64,000 bases of DNA from Leptasterias polaris (GCA_037783415.1 JAZGTN010000119.1:372001-436000); one strand, 5' to 3'; shown: positions 1 through 12,894, counted from the stretch's first letter. Notes: generated by a model from the sequence alone, not told the origin. Translations and numbers: made by a program.

Positions 1-170
1 GTGTAGTATTTATTTATTGAGGGGCTAAACAATTGTTTCACTCGTATACTTCGAAATTGTTCAGACATGCAGACCATACCCAATTGTAACCATCTGATAA
101 AGTGGAGCCATCTGTTCTTCGAAGCAGGCTTCCAGAAATCTTGCTGAGAGCCTGTGCAAGGTTCTGAGGT

Positions 171-191
171 CCCCCCCCCCCCCCCCCCCCC
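171..191. repeat. Poly-C run (C21)
   Basis: An uninterrupted run of 21 C in A/T-rich DNA. Confidence 0.9.
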
Positions 192-2945
192 GCCAATCAA
201 ACTTTCCAGCCTCTGTGACATTTGGGGTTGTGTAATTCAAGTGAGGGACACCCCCAAAATGTTTTGGATTGTTTCCAACTGGACGACGTTTGGTAGGCCT
301 ACGGTAATAGCAACATACCCGGTTTATAAGCCGGAGAGACGATGTCATTCACACGCCATCAGATACGGGTATAGTGTTATCCATGGTGCTCCGGGCATAA
401 TCTAAAGAGGGATGCGCGTAAATATACACACGTTCCTTTATTAAAACCAACATATAGAAAGAAAACAATGTGTATATCCAACTCCTTCATGAAATAAATT
501 CTCGAATAATTCTGTTACCCTTTCCGCGGGTAATGTTTGGATAAGCATGGGATTACAAAACATAACGTATAGACGCAGGCCACCAAATCTGTAGATCCAG
601 TGGATCCGTGTCGTTAGGAAAAGGGTGTTTTTTGTAAAAAATAAGTTGCTGGATTTGATTTTGGAGGCTTTGGATTGAAATATATATATATATATTTATT
701 TTTATTTTTTTTCAACCACAATGGCTTCGGAATGACGTCATGTGAAGTAGTCGTGCTATCATTCCGTTTTCAAAATTGTAACTTGTGATTGAAGATGCTT
801 TGGCAGCAATCAAACGAAAATGTCCCTTGAATTGAAAACTAGACACGTGGAAAACATGTTTTTGAGGAATTCATATTGTGAAAGATTTTCCGAATACAAA
901 CCTGCGGTAATAAAATAACAACAATTTACGTGCATCATTTTTTTTAATTATCCTGTGTCACAATGAGCCCCCCCCTCCCCTGTACGCATACTTCAGCAGC
1001 AAAAACGTCAGTACCTAGTAGGCTGAACGCTGCTTTAAGTCTATCTCGATCCACCGAGGTATAATACTCAGTATTGCATGCGTACCACTTCAACCTGGTT
1101 CAGTCCACGCTGCTTCTCAATGTTTCTTTTGTTACTTAGGGTGTCATTGGACAAAGCTGAAAGCTGGCTCCTTCGTGAAACTTAACGAGCCTCCTGGGCG
1201 TCATGCGCATCGTATTTCAGATTAGCTCCTCTTGTTTAGCGATCTGTGGACCGCGCTATCGCGAGAGCAAAATGGTAATTCTTCGCTTCATGCGCAAACT
1301 GTATTTAATCACGGGATATAATTCGGAAATCTTCACAAAACATTCAATGGTGTAATATTTGCATTTTCATCCACAAATAACTAGTTGGGAGATCCGTTTG
1401 CCACTTCTTGAGTTGCTATAAAAACAAGTTATTGAAATGGAATACGGTGGGTTGGCAGAACGTGAATAGAATGACGGGGGGACAAGGAACAGCGTAATCG
1501 CATCAAACCCAAAGGCCCCATGTTCATTAGGAAGACCAACTGCGGAATTTCAAGATATAGAATTACCACTTAGGTTTGCGCGAGATCTAATTTGTCAGTA
1601 CGGGAGCAGCCGCGTGGTTCGTGAGTCGGGGCTTATGAACGCACTGTGCAAGACAGTCCCCTCGTTGTAAAAGACTACATAGAGACTTTCCTTCTCTAGC
1701 TAGGATGCTGTGTTAGTCGTGAGTTTGTACTTCAACATTGAGTGATTTATGCTCAGATCGACTGGACAGACTTAATTAGACTGGTTGTATTTATCTGGTT
1801 ATGTGATCCGAGCGACCACCATTCGCGTATCATGGAATCCGTGTTTTGCTCTGCAACAATAACAATCAAATCTTGATAATGAACAGAAATGGACATTGAT
1901 ATTTCGGTTTAAGGTGAAATCAAATCCATTGCAACTTTTTGTTTTTAAGAGAGTGAACATTATAACGATTTATTCATCTATTATTATTTCTATAAATATT
2001 ATTATTTGTCTCCAATGCAAAATTAACATCTCTTATATCTTATATTCTCTTATTTTATTTTTTAATATTTTTTTATTTTATACTCTAGGTATAGGATAGG
2101 ATAGAATAGGTAGGACATTCCAGCAATATAAGCCTTCAGTGTTTAAATGGGCTAGATTTTGGGAAATCTTTCCCATCATCTTAAAACTTCTTGCAGACTG
2201 GTTGAACGAGACTATACATGCACAAAAGTACTATATAGTGACGATCTTCTGCATGTTGTGCAAAACATTGTGCACTCCAAAGTACAATGAATGCTATGGC
2301 CATACAATTGAAGAAAAGCAGAGAGAAACGTTTTCAAACGTATTTATAACTGATTTATAGACTTTAATTAGTAAATTTCTTCCCTTGAAAAAATAAAAAT
2401 ATCTAGGGTAGGCCCCTGTTTTAGGGTAGGTCGGGTTACGCCAACATAACAACAATTTTGTTTAGGCCTAATCCCTACCGAGTGATTTTACCGAGTGATT
2501 TTTTTCTCCACAGAACTCGGGAAAGGACACAGTATTAAAGTGCTAAAAATACACATCGGTGTAAGGGCAAACAAAACTACTTTATATTCCTAATCACCGA
2601 TTTTAAAAGCGTGGATATTATTTTCGTTGGAGACAAATAATAATATTTACGTTTGATTTTAATTATTTTTTAAAATTTCTTTGACCTCTACAATACAAGA
2701 ACAAAAAGTACAATACAAGGCAATAAAAAGAACACAAAAACCAAAACAGAAACAACATAGCAAAACCCAAAAAATAAAAATGAAAAATTGTGATGGCATG
2801 AGGGCAAATAGAGAGAACAATGGAAAATGAGCCTACTAGGGGAGCATGAAAGTATAAGAAGTTAATCTTGGGAAGGACACAAGGACACATTCCACTTGAA
2901 CTATGGCAGGTTATAAGTTGGTGGAAAGCAACATTATTATACAAG
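192..2945. other. Unannotated stretch, no gene seen
   Basis: Mostly A/T-rich DNA. It includes an ATAT run near 680-695, TGACGTCA at 733, short C runs near 966-978, a GC-balanced stretch at 1020-1830 with no frame I can assign, a very A/T-rich hydrophobic-reading segment at 1896-2080 and a short (ATAGG)n stretch at 2088-2110. Confidence 0.6.
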
Positions 2946-3217
2946 TATACAGCAATCCTTCACCGATCTTGAACTCTTGGTGGCAGCAGATACCGCCATT
3001 ATTGCGGTGGTACCTGGGTGGTACTGCGCTGCCTAGCGACGGGTTTAAGCGATTTGCAAAGTGAAAGTCCAATAACCCGCGACTGATCAAATGATCGCCG
3101 TGTAGCCCAAACCTTATACCAGTCGCTAGGCAGCGCAGTACCACCCAGGTACACCGCAGTAATGGAGGCATATCTGCTGCCACCAAGAGTTCAAGATCGG
3201 TGAAGGATTGCTGTATA
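2946..3217. mobile_element. 272-bp foldback MITE, copy A
   Basis: The ends TATACAGCAATCC and GGATTGCTGTATA belong to inverted arms of about 115 bases, leaving a short unpaired centre. The flanks fit a TA target duplication, as in Tc1/mariner-type elements. By eye the whole element is identical, on the opposite strand, to the copy at 41576-41847. Each arm carries CTTGGTGGCAGCAG. Open frames across it are shadows of the palindrome. Confidence 0.88.
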
Positions 3218-5147
3218 GGGAGTTACAATGTGCATCAGTGCGGGGGAAAAATCTCATAGTACTTACCCTCCGGACCCACACTACGAGGTGAAGAGATGAT
3301 GTGGTAAACCGATGCAACGGTTTCAAATAACATAAATTTTCCCAGATAATTGAAAAAGCTGTAGGCCGTAATGCAATATTGTCATTTCAAAGGGTTTATA
3401 AGTGCCTAATTTCTTGTTTGTTAATTGGTAAAACTGATTAATGATATAATGGAAACATCGCATATTCTTAACATGTGCCTCCAGCTCCCCTATGTAAAGT
3501 TTATTACGATATGTGTTTCGAGCGTGGGCCAAATTTCATAGATGTGCTTAAACTCCATGACACCATCAAACAAAAAACACTTTTTAAGTGTCCGTTTGAT
3601 ATTTGCGTGTATCGCCCGAACAATTAGATATAGGCCTAGACCCAATTGTGACTAAATAAAATAAATTCTAGCCAAAATAATATCCTTTGAAATTAGCCCA
3701 TATTAATTGTCACTATTTATAGTTTATACAACATGATTCATTTCACCTTGTAATGGTAATTAGGTCCAATGCTATAAGCTTATAAAGTATTGCTCAAGTA
3801 TTTTCTGCTTACCATACGGCCTAAATGAGCAGGATACCAATCACAAATCGTACATGGTAGGTTAGCTGTCAACCTTAGTCTGGTAATTGTAAGTTTGCTT
3901 AATAGCAACTTTTTGTGCAATTTGACACTGGTTAGAGTACAGTCTTCGACTCAATTAAACAAACAATTATTTAAAAAAATGTTGAAACGGCTTCAATTCC
4001 AAAGCTTTTTGGTTGGAGAGTGCGTAGTTTGTCTTGTTGTCGTGGGGTGAGTGAAGGTGTGTATTGTATAACACGATGTTAGTACAACTCAAGAGGTTAA
4101 GGCGGTGGTCTTGCATGCCTTCAACCAATAATGAGCTTGTTGTCCACGTACGTAAAATGCTCAGTGAACACTGAGGTTTCTACAAGTTCCATCGGAAGCT
4201 AAGGCCGTTACTCATCGGCTATAGCGGAAAAGCCATGGGATGCCTGTAGTAATCCTTAGGCTGAAAATAATTGTGTAAAAAGGGAATTATTATTTCACAC
4301 ATGGAGATACTTTTTCTTTTCTTTTTCTGTTGAATTTGTACAATAAGTTGGTCCTAAAGCAATTCAAATCACACATTTGGCGCTCGACATTATTGCATGG
4401 TGGTGTCCCCCCCATTGTGTCTTCATTGTGTTCTGAACATCTTTAGATTTGTGGGGGATTTTATTTCTGTCTTATTAGTTTAGGGGGGGGGGGGGTGGAG
4501 GGGTGGGGGTACTTCTCGACGAGAGGAAGAAAACTGTGTTAGAGTATACGAAGTGAACATTTGGAACGCCTGCAACATAGGCCTATCGGTCATAGGTATT
4601 TAAATGCTCGCGGGAATGGTCGGAAAGGAGTTTTAACGCCTAAGTAAAACCCTTTTTCTGTTATTTCCCAGTGCGACTTCTAGCCGGCCCTATACATGGT
4701 GTTAAATTGAAATGCAATTGCCAATTTTTGTGTTTTGTATGTCATTGGTCAATTTGTTTTTAACACAATTTGCAATGTTTGACGTCATGCACGAAGTGAT
4801 AGATGGAATTCACTGTTGTTGAACATAAGAGTTCAACATACTCCCTATAACTCAAGATGCCACCTGCTAAATGTCACATTTAAATAATACATGAAAGTGG
4901 TCAATAATGCGCAAACGCTGAACATATTACTTTCTTAAATATTAATGTTGCATGGTCCGATGTTTACAGAATGAACGACTTTTTATTACGAACGAATTTT
5001 GACAGATGATGCTGTTTTATAACGAAAAACGTAGAAAATATATCGCATGTCCCACGCACAATGTCAAAAATACACAAAAACGCAATGTTTTATTCAGATA
5101 ATGTTGGGATAAGAAAATAACACATTTTTATTGTATAAATGGGAACG
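3218..5147. other. Unannotated stretch, no gene seen
   Basis: A/T-rich unique DNA with a G13 run at 4483-4495 and TGACGTCA at 4780. No repeat family or open frame of note. Confidence 0.6.
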
Positions 5148-5402
5148 GGCGAGGGTTGAAACAGTATAGATAGGTTGCAGTATGACGTAAATCGGCCATC
5201 TTTACGGGCAGTTTGGAACACACAGTCATGCGTTTCGCGTGAGAACGGCGTGCAGCACGCGCACATTTCACAAAACTCACTGCACGATTGGTCAGTGAAC
5301 AACGCGGCTGCGTTAATAATTAGAGCGCTTGACGCGCCTGCAAGCCAAAATGCGATTTGCCCGTAAAGATGGCGTCTACTGGGAACTATCTATTGTGCTG
5401 GT
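5148..5402. mobile_element. Foldback element with YY1-like sites at both ends
   Basis: The left arm (ATAGATAGGTTGCAG, then GGCCATCTTTACGGGCA) is mirrored on the right by TGCCCGTAAAGATGGCG and AACTATCTATTGTG. The core is CpG-rich, unlike the A/T-rich flanks, and includes TGACGTAA and a CCAAT-like ATTGG. It resembles the family at 18027 and 27186 in layout, but not closely in sequence. Confidence 0.65.
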
Positions 5403-5939
5403 TTAACCCCTTAGCGCTAATTTAACCAGCTTGGGGTTTGACTTTCGCGAAGTTTGAGAAATGGTGTAAGAATACCCGATGACAAGAGAAAGTAATGTTA
5501 CAAAACGCCTTGATAGCTCCTAGGATATATCCGCTATATATAGACCTATTTAAAGAACCAAGTAATATCTATTTTATTTCGACATTAACATTTTTGAAAT
5601 GTCTTTGCTAAAATGAAAGTGAGTTGATGTCCGTGTCCCCTTCATACCGTTTGTAAGGTGATGAAATGAGCCGTGATGTTGTTTGTATCATCTGGTGTAA
5701 TCCCGCGAGAATTCATCTATGTTTTGAACTATTAGATCCTGTTTCGTAATCTTACATCCTGCATATTCTTCATGGTTCAATGTCAAAGTTGGTTCATGTT
5801 ATAACACCCCCATTGTTATTATTGATCATTTCACAAACCATGTTATTTTTTCAAGGTAATGTACGGGGCTCTGGAAGTGCCATCCGACTTGATGAAGAGA
5901 TCTTGAAAATATAAATATAAATTTAGGGCCTATGGTGAC

Positions 5940-6520
5940 TTTTCACAGGTAATTTAATTCTCAGAGAAGTTGCAGCCATCCACTACCCCGACGCTCGAGG
6001 GCACCAACATAATATATAATATCAACACCTTCCAAGATATTGTTAAAGATGTTTTTTGTTTTTGCATTTCCCAATAATGGTTGAATCTTAGTGACTTCTT
6101 TACATGTCCAGTTGTCTAGGATCATGCAGGGAGGTAGACAAAAGTCAGTTACGATGGAAAACTTATTATGAAATGCACAAATGGTATGGATATAAATATT
6201 GGTACCTTCGCGCGTCGGGGTATAGTGGGAGGCTACCACGGGGTTAAGGGGTCAATAAGCACACCAACAAGTTATCCGCTCCTAAAAATCCAATCAAAAC
6301 AAAACTCCAAAATAACAATAACATTCTTGGACCTGACCCCCTCCTCTTATGTGGAATGGTCCAGTTCAGGACATCAAGGAATGTGACTCCACCAGGTCAT
6401 TACACTTTGGAGATATGGCTTAATTAGTCATTAGTGGGTTTGATTAATTGGTATCTTGACCCAGAGGAGGTTTTTAACCATTGGTGACGACATAATGGAA
6501 ATTATGTTAATGACTACTTG
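5940..6520 (+). repeat. Dispersed element, copy 1
   Basis: The segment starts with an inverted-repeat unit (GCAGCCATCCACTACCCCGA at left, TCGGGGTATAGTGGGAGGCT at right, 5972-6233). It continues through GTCAATAAGCACACC, TATGTGGAATGGTCCA, a stretch ending TATGGCTTAATT and a DNA stretch near ATAATGGAAATTATG. The same order of blocks recurs at 8232-8920, with substitutions and indels. Confidence 0.6.
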
Positions 6521-7039
6521 AGATGCTTTAACTCATGATACAAACAATGATAATCGGCGTATTTATAGACCATGTTACCTTTGTTTACAGAAACGGTGAC
6601 CTTGTACATTCTAATGCATTTCCTGACGGGCAAGATACTACACAGGCCATAATGGGAAAATTAAAATTTGGTGTCACATTTTTCACATAAATTCAAAAGT
6701 TACAAAACAACAGCTGAGATTTCCCCTCTTTCTTCTTATCAAAAATGCAATCTCCATAAAATATAAGATATTTTTTCTTCTTCTTCAATTGAGCTGCGGA
6801 CAAACATTACTGTACACGCAGGAAGTCCAGGCTCTGTTGCTCTTTTGTAAACATGTGATGTCACAGGTCACATGGTCTTTGCGCTTTATCTACAGGCGTC
6901 TCAAAGCACTTCTTGTGTTTTATAGACAGGTGTGCAATCTTTCGAATCATGAGACCCAATTACAAAGCAACTTTTAATTATACGGTTTTATAAAAATGAT
7001 GCAGCGCATTCTGCAGACAGCCGTGACAGAAACATTGGT

Positions 7040-7060
7040 GGGGGGGGGGGGGGGGGGGGG
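7040..7060. repeat. Poly-G run (G21)
   Basis: An uninterrupted run of 21 G, just upstream of the reversed SINE at 7165. Confidence 0.9.
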
Positions 7061-7164
7061 CACACCCCTTCTCTCAACGATAAGTGTGACTGTTCCTTTA
7101 AGTGCATCATACATGGGACCAACTTCTTTACGTTCAATCCGATTTATAATCAACGAAACATTGA

Positions 7165-7405
7165 TAGTCAAGTGTCTTGTTCAATGGACACAAGTGTCAA
7201 GCACTGGACTCAAACCCACACTGTGCTGATTAGAAACACCAGAGCCTGAGTCCAGTGCCCTTTGACCGTTCAGCAGACGCACAGCGTGAGAAGGGTGCGT
7301 ATTAGACACAAGTTACACAACCGCGACTCAAAGCCACACTATTATGTTGTTCAGAAACACCAGAGCGTTCGGTGCGCTCAGTGTGCACTTAACCGCTCAA
7401 CCACG
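7165..7405 (-). mobile_element. tRNA-derived SINE fragments (two, same strand)
   Basis: The minus strand carries GTCGTGGTTGAGCGGTTAAG, a Leu/Ser-tRNA-like A box, and CTCTGGTGTTTCTGAACAAC; the second fragment reads CTGGTGTTTCTAATCAGCAC and GTGTGGGTTTGAGTCCAGTG, a decayed B box, and then GACACTTG. Both match the SINE type at 35795 and 50995. No functional tRNA could fold. Confidence 0.55.
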
Positions 7406-8231
7406 ACATCTTGAACGTAACCTGTCGACTCTCCGAGATCATTTATCTCAGGATGGAAACCCCTTGAAACAAACTTACCAGAATATTGTTGCTCGGTATT
7501 TCGACTTCTCTATATTTTTATCTTATCTCAGTATCTCAAAAACTCGGATGGCAATTTAGAACTCCGTTTTAAGTGTTTTTGTTTCGGGTAAGTGAGTTCA
7601 TGTACTAGAAACTGTATTGTTGCTTACATTGATTGTAAGTGGCTTAAAGACGGGTAGGTGGGGTGGTGGCGATGCCAACCATCACACAGGAGTCATAGTT
7701 GTTCACAGCGGAGTGCATGAAACTCTTCGAAAATCTAAGGTTTTAGCAAAGGGGTGTCTAAAAGGCCCTTTGCTGTAAGCTTTGGGGAGGAGGGGGAAAC
7801 TAGCACAGTTTGGTTTCTTAGGACTGCATTTGAGGGAAGCTTTGACATCATGTCCATCAGGTATCATATCCATCGATCGATACTGTTCCCTTGTTGTTGA
7901 CCAACTGTTCTTTGCAAGGCAAACCCCATTGCTACTGTAGCATTGTGTCTAAATTAGCCCCCCCCCCCTGTTCCCAGTGTTCTCTTGTCAAAGTCTACTT
8001 CTGTTATACTCATTTTAGATTCCAAACGCTAGTTTGTTTACGCCAGCTGTTCGTTTTTTGAGGAAAGGAAAAGGGCTATATAAGGTGACCCTTAGCTGTA
8101 AATTGCGTCTCGTAAACCCATAATTGATGGGTACCTTTCAAGACGGGGGACATTTTATCATGGCTAATTTAGCTTTGTGCGTTGCCAACACGGGGCTGCA
8201 TACTCCACAGGCAGCTGAGATGGTTTTAAAC

Positions 8232-8920
8232 CTTTAAGGGTGTGGCAGCCTACCACTTTATTCCGACGCTGGGAGGTACCAATACTTATATCTACACATT
8301 CCGAGAAATATTACATTTTTGTGTGGGTGCATTTTCAAATAATGTTTACATCAAAGTGACTTCTTTATGTGTCCATTTGTCCAGGATTATGTATTGGATG
8401 AGGTGGAAAGAAGTCACTCGGATGTAAAAAATATTGGGAAATGCATGGTGTGGATATGAAAATGTGTACCTTTGAGCGTCGTGGTACGGTGGGAGGGCCA
8501 CAAGGTCAAGGGGTCAGTAAACACACTAAATAGTTGTCCCCCCCCTACTTAGTATGTGGAATGGTCCAATCAAATGTATTATATTTTTTACTCTTCAGTA
8601 GTTATTTTTATCCTCTCATTACTAAAGGTTTAAAGTATAACTATATTTGAATTGTTACTCCTACTCCTACTCAGTTTCATTATTTCTTTTCATTGTATCT
8701 GTTTCAATTTGACTAGTGCCATCTGTCGTATAGGCCTATAACAGTGGAGCATGCCTGCCTGATTTAAGCCGTTTTAAAAATGTTGGTATTATTATATCAA
8801 GGAATTGGACTCCCCTGGGTCATTGCACTTTATGGCTTAATTGTTCGTTAAAAGATTCATCTAATAGTACCTTGACTCACGAGAGGATTTAATGAATGAG
8901 GAAGAACTTATGTTGGCAGG
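8232..8920 (+). repeat. Dispersed element, copy 2
   Basis: This shares successive blocks with 5940-6520: an inverted-repeat unit (GCAGCCTACCACTTTATTCC ... CGTGGTACGGTGGGAGG), GGTCAGTAAACACACTA, TATGTGGAATGGTCCA, GGGTCATTGCACTTTATGG. An extra A/T-rich block sits in the middle. The two copies lie 2 kb apart in direct orientation. Confidence 0.6.
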
Positions 8921-9107
8921 GGGGGGGGGGTAGTAATCTTCATTTGCCTTGAATATCATTAGCGGATAAACTGTTTTTAAAATACATATTAATATTTAAA
9001 AGGAAATTCTGTCAAGGCCTACTGCCGTAACCCCCCCACCCTTCTTCCGTGCAAAGGACACATCAGCTACAGGCACACAATGTAGATCTGGGTTTTCTTT
9101 GTCTTCT

Positions 9108-9127
9108 CCCCCCCCCCCCCCCCCCCC
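9108..9127. repeat. Poly-C run (C20)
   Basis: Twenty C in a row. With the G19 run at 9261-9279 it could pair intramolecularly. Confidence 0.9.
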
Positions 9128-9260
9128 GTTTCCAACACTCGGTTGTGTTTCCGCTACTTGCGGATGTTTCATTTCAAATGCGGCTGTATTTTTTGGCATG
9201 TTATTCCGCCTTCAGAGTGTTGTGGAGATTGCACCTGTAATGGTGGTTGTAGGGCGGGGC

Positions 9261-9279
9261 GGGGGGGGGGGGGGGGGGG
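9261..9279. repeat. Poly-G run (G19)
   Basis: Nineteen G after AGGGCGGGGC, about 130 bases from a C20 run. Confidence 0.9.
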
Positions 9280-9689
9280 TGATTACCTGCTGGGATTCGA
9301 CTGTGTCGTGGAACTGTCAACGGTCCAAGAAAACAGGATCTTCGTTTGTGCAACAATTTCCTTGGACGCTGTAATTGCTATGTTTTCGCTGTCCATCCAT
9401 TGTTTGTGTTGTTGTCTCTTTTGTATTTTGAGTTATAATGGTGTATGTCTGACAGGTGAATGTCTAAGTGTTCAATAACTCTTGCAAAGACCAACGATTT
9501 TATTCCCCCCCCCCCTAAAAGTGCTCGGCATATGAGCCCTTCCCTTACTCAAGTTCTTTGGGTAAACATAAGTGGTTAATTACAAAATTGGGGGTTGGGC
9601 CATTTAAGGGTTGAACATATTATTATTACAACTTATTTCATTACATTCTCAATATTAATAACATGTTATGTTGGTGGTACTTTATCTAT

Positions 9690-9886
9690 CTACCGACCCC
9701 TATCGTTCATGGAGGGACATAATGCCGCTACAACCTCTCTCAACTTGATCCTGTCCTGGGGCAACCTTTTGCCACGCCCCACACTAGTCCCATCCCCAAC
9801 AGCTCGGCCATCTCTGTCCTACGCCAGGTATTTTTGGGTCACCCTCACTTTCGCCTGCCTGTTGAAGTCCAGTGGGTAGCCATTTT
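9690..9886 (-). pseudogene. LINE reverse-transcriptase ORF, decayed 3' end
   Basis: Read on the minus strand, the sequence gives HWTSTGRRK*G*PKNTWRRT, then EMAELLGMGLVWGVAK and, after a frameshift, LPQDRIKLREVVAALCP and a stop at 9690-9692. This is the C-terminal end of a non-LTR retrotransposon ORF (GRPKxTWRRT and DRxxWRxxVxALCP signatures). Both in-frame stops are TGA where the family has CGA, as expected from CpG decay. A short GATA-like tail follows the stop. It is a truncated, dead copy. Confidence 0.8.
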
Positions 9887-9907
9887 TTATTTCCACGTTG
9901 CTGTGAA

Positions 9908-9928
9908 CCCCCCCCCCCCCCCCCCCCC
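9908..9928. repeat. Poly-C run (C21)
   Basis: Twenty-one C just beyond the LINE remnant at 9690-9886. Confidence 0.9.
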
Positions 9929-10062
9929 GCTTCTTACACGTCACGTTAATACACATTGGGTTAGTTAAAAATAAAGATTCCCAAAAGAACGCTTAATACC
10001 AACGTTCGTAGTGGTAAGCCCTTCAACCCGTGGACCGGAAAGGTAGAAAAAATGCGGGGGGC

Positions 10063-10084
10063 GGGGGGGGGGGGGGGGGGGGGG
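10063..10084. repeat. Poly-G run (G22)
   Basis: Twenty-two G, preceded by GCGGGGGGC; 135 bases from the C21 run at 9908. Confidence 0.9.
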
Positions 10085-10679
10085 AGTCAACACTGTATGG
10101 TTTGGGGGGGTCTATCCGGGTCAGGTGAGACGTTCTTGAATTAAACTTTCCCATCTTTTTGCTGAATGAGTTTGAGAGAGATGTCCCGTAATATCCCAAT
10201 TATGAAAATAGCTTTTTGGTTAAAAAACCTCACATTTTTCCTATGTACAGTCAACTCGGGTAACTATCTAGGGTGCCTTTGTGGGTACTTCGTGGGTGGC
10301 TAAGTGCTGACCCGAGTGAGTCCCGAATGAGTCCCGACCTACATACGAGTCGACCCGTGTAGAGAGCTACGTGCACGAGGGAACATTGGTCACCGAATGA
10401 CAAGAAACACCACTCAACAAACGTCTAATAAATTTGCTGTGTTGTTGTGTGTTGATACTTGGCCTTTACCTTAATTTGGCTGCTATTATCTTTTAACAAC
10501 TTTTTAAAGTTCTAAGTAATTTTCTTTGTATATTATTGTTTGTTTGTAGCTGCTGGGCACCCCTGAAAATAAGTGTTTTGCTGAGAGGTCTCCCAAGGGT
10601 AAACAAGAAATAACTAACTAAATGAAACGAGCAGTGTGTATAAGCGAGACTCCCTCATTTGGGTTCGTACACTCGTGCA

Positions 10680-10850
10680 TGTCGCGGCCGTGCACATTTG
10701 AGCTCAGTTCTGCTGGTTGAATCATCAGAATGTGGGTTCGAATCCCGGCCCAGCCGTACATGATGCTTGCGTCCCATACGGAATAAACTTTCACTTTGCT
10801 TCCCTTCACCCAGGTGTACAATGTGCAAATTACCAGGGCTGGAGTGTTGC
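10680..10850 (+). mobile_element. tRNA-like SINE head
   Basis: TGAGCTCAGTTCTGCTGG is A-box-like and GTGGGTTCGAATCCCGGCC contains an intact B box at 10735-10745. The downstream stretch (CTTGCGTCCCATACGG) recalls those at 50820 and 45665. There is no acceptor stem, so it is a SINE and not a tRNA gene. Confidence 0.6.
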
Positions 10851-11029
10851 GTTAAGAAAACTCATTAGTACTCTCTGAAAACAGATTGAAGTTGAATTGC
10901 ACTTCTCTTCTTATGAATCTAAATTCTTGTTGTGTCATGAATAGGTGAAGGTGACTGACATACACCATTGTTCCACTGCTACTATGAAAGTAGCAGTGCT
11001 CCACATACCTTGCAGGAAAAGACTGACTG

Positions 11030-11095
11030 TTGAAGCACCTTGAGCGTCACTGAGTGACGGATATGAGCGCTATATAAGAAGCCGCACTAATAATT
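11030..11095 (+). repeat. Retroposon 3' tail (GAGCGCTATATAAGAA type)
   Basis: CACCTTGAGCGTCACTGAG is followed by TATGAGCGCTATATAAGAA and a short ATAATT run. This is the LINE-derived tail layout seen on CR1/L2-like elements and SINEs. It may be the 3' end of the SINE starting at 10680. Confidence 0.45.
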
Positions 11096-12231
11096 AAAGT
11101 CTGGATTCAAGCATGAATGGCAATGGTAGTTGTAATTCTTCATCAATAATAAAAAGAGAGACCAGATTCTAGTTTTTCTACCAGATTGTTAGATTCTTAT
11201 ATAGGCTACCCCCTACTGTTGACGTAAAGATCTGTTTACCGCATTGCTTAAGTTTTTAACTAATAGGTATTTTCCGAAAGTTGAGCACAGTTTCTCATTT
11301 TTCTCCAAAGTGGTAAACAAACAATGACGTCATCAGTACCAAGGTCTATTGCATTGAATTAATGATACTGAAGTCAAGATGACTGCCCAATGCTGTTTAA
11401 ACGCACAGTACATCTTTCAGTGGGTTTGTAGAGATCATGCGAGCATGTTGCGTGTGATTTATATTTCGTGACAAATACAATACTTTCCAAGTTATCAAAT
11501 ATGACGGGTATCCCCCCAGAAATTACCCGTCGACCGCGAGGAGTTGCGGTTGGGATTCGATGTATGCAAGAACGTGACAGTAATTGGCAAGCGGTGCGGA
11601 CGTACTGCACGGTGTGAGAGACGAACACAGAGGGACCATTATGACGTACGGTCGGGTCGTTAATGCCTGCCCATCAGCACAGTCATCAGAACTTTGCTTC
11701 AAATATTATTTTGTTGACTAATTTGGTGCTCATCAAAGTGCCGTATTACTTACACGATCTTTCATTAGTAGGTCCAGAATGTTTTGCGTATCAATGAATA
11801 GAACAATTATTCTGTAAATATCCTTAATTTAATATGACGCCAGTAAACTAATTATAATGGATGAACAACTCATTTGTGAACTATTATGCGGGTTTTGGTG
11901 ATATACAAACATGGCCAGTTCAAATTAACAATTATATAGGTTAAAACTTTACCCTGTTGTTGGGACATTCAATCAGGAATATAACTGCTAATACAATAAT
12001 AGCGTTGCAAATCACTCGACGGAGAGACAAGGTAATAAGCATAACCCTTTGTATGACTATAAAACAATTTTGCCCTTTAAAAAAAAGACATTTTCTAAAA
12101 AACTAATCAAAACTTTGTAACAAGATTTTCACACATACTCCCCGTTTTCACAAAGAGAGAGAGAGAAGCCCAACGAAACTCTCATGCTAAAACTGATGTT
12201 TCTGCTGTCATCGTAAACAACTGCAATAACT
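11096..12231. other. Unannotated stretch, no gene seen
   Basis: Unique DNA with TGACGTCA at 11325 and a GA-rich patch at 12158-12169. A minus-strand frame at 11374-11628 shows no motif. Confidence 0.55.
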
Positions 12232-12424
12232 TGTTATTTATTTAGTTATTTATTTAGTTATTTATTTAGTTATTTATTTAGTTATTTATTTAGTTATTTA
12301 TTTAGTTATTTATTTAGTTATTTATTTAGTTATTTATTTAGTTATTTATTTATTTATTTATTTAGTTATTTATTTAGTTATTTATTTAGTTATTTATTTA
12401 GTTATTTATTCATTTACTTATTTC
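12232..12424. repeat. 12-bp microsatellite (ATTTAGTTATTT)n
   Basis: About 15 near-perfect copies of ATTTAGTTATTT lie in a row, interrupted once around 12350 by pure ATTT units. There is no coding capacity. Confidence 0.97.
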
Positions 12425-12894
12425 TTCTCCAATGTTAGTTATCCAACAGCGCATGCGCCTATAATAATATACACGTGCCGCTTCAGCAATGGCGGCCTAT
12501 GTATACAATGTTCTATTGAGGCGTTCGAATACGTCAAAAACCACTGTGCTCATTGCGACTGCCATAACACAAATATTTCAAACACCAACGTGCACACGTT
12601 CCTTAATAAAACATACATTGCTATAATTATGTTACTTTTACAAAAACATGAATTTGGTTCATAATACTTGCTTTTATTGAAAACGTGGGATTAGATATAC
12701 TCTTGCAAAAGTAATGTTGGACGTTTCCCTTTATTTAACTATATATTCGGTTATGCATGAAATCAGTTAAAACTGGCCATCAGCTGCAACCCGTAGGCAT
12801 ATTGAGTGTCATATGAGACAGATGATGTTATGGAATTATTGATTGATTCGGCATACAAGAAGAAATCATCGGAACTGGAGAGTATCATCAAAAC

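Noticed and set aside
2911..3186. A 91-codon minus-strand frame identical to one at 41607-41933
   Set aside because: Two identical protein readings looked like a conserved gene, but both lie inside the identical 272-bp foldback MITE. The identity is that of the transposon DNA.
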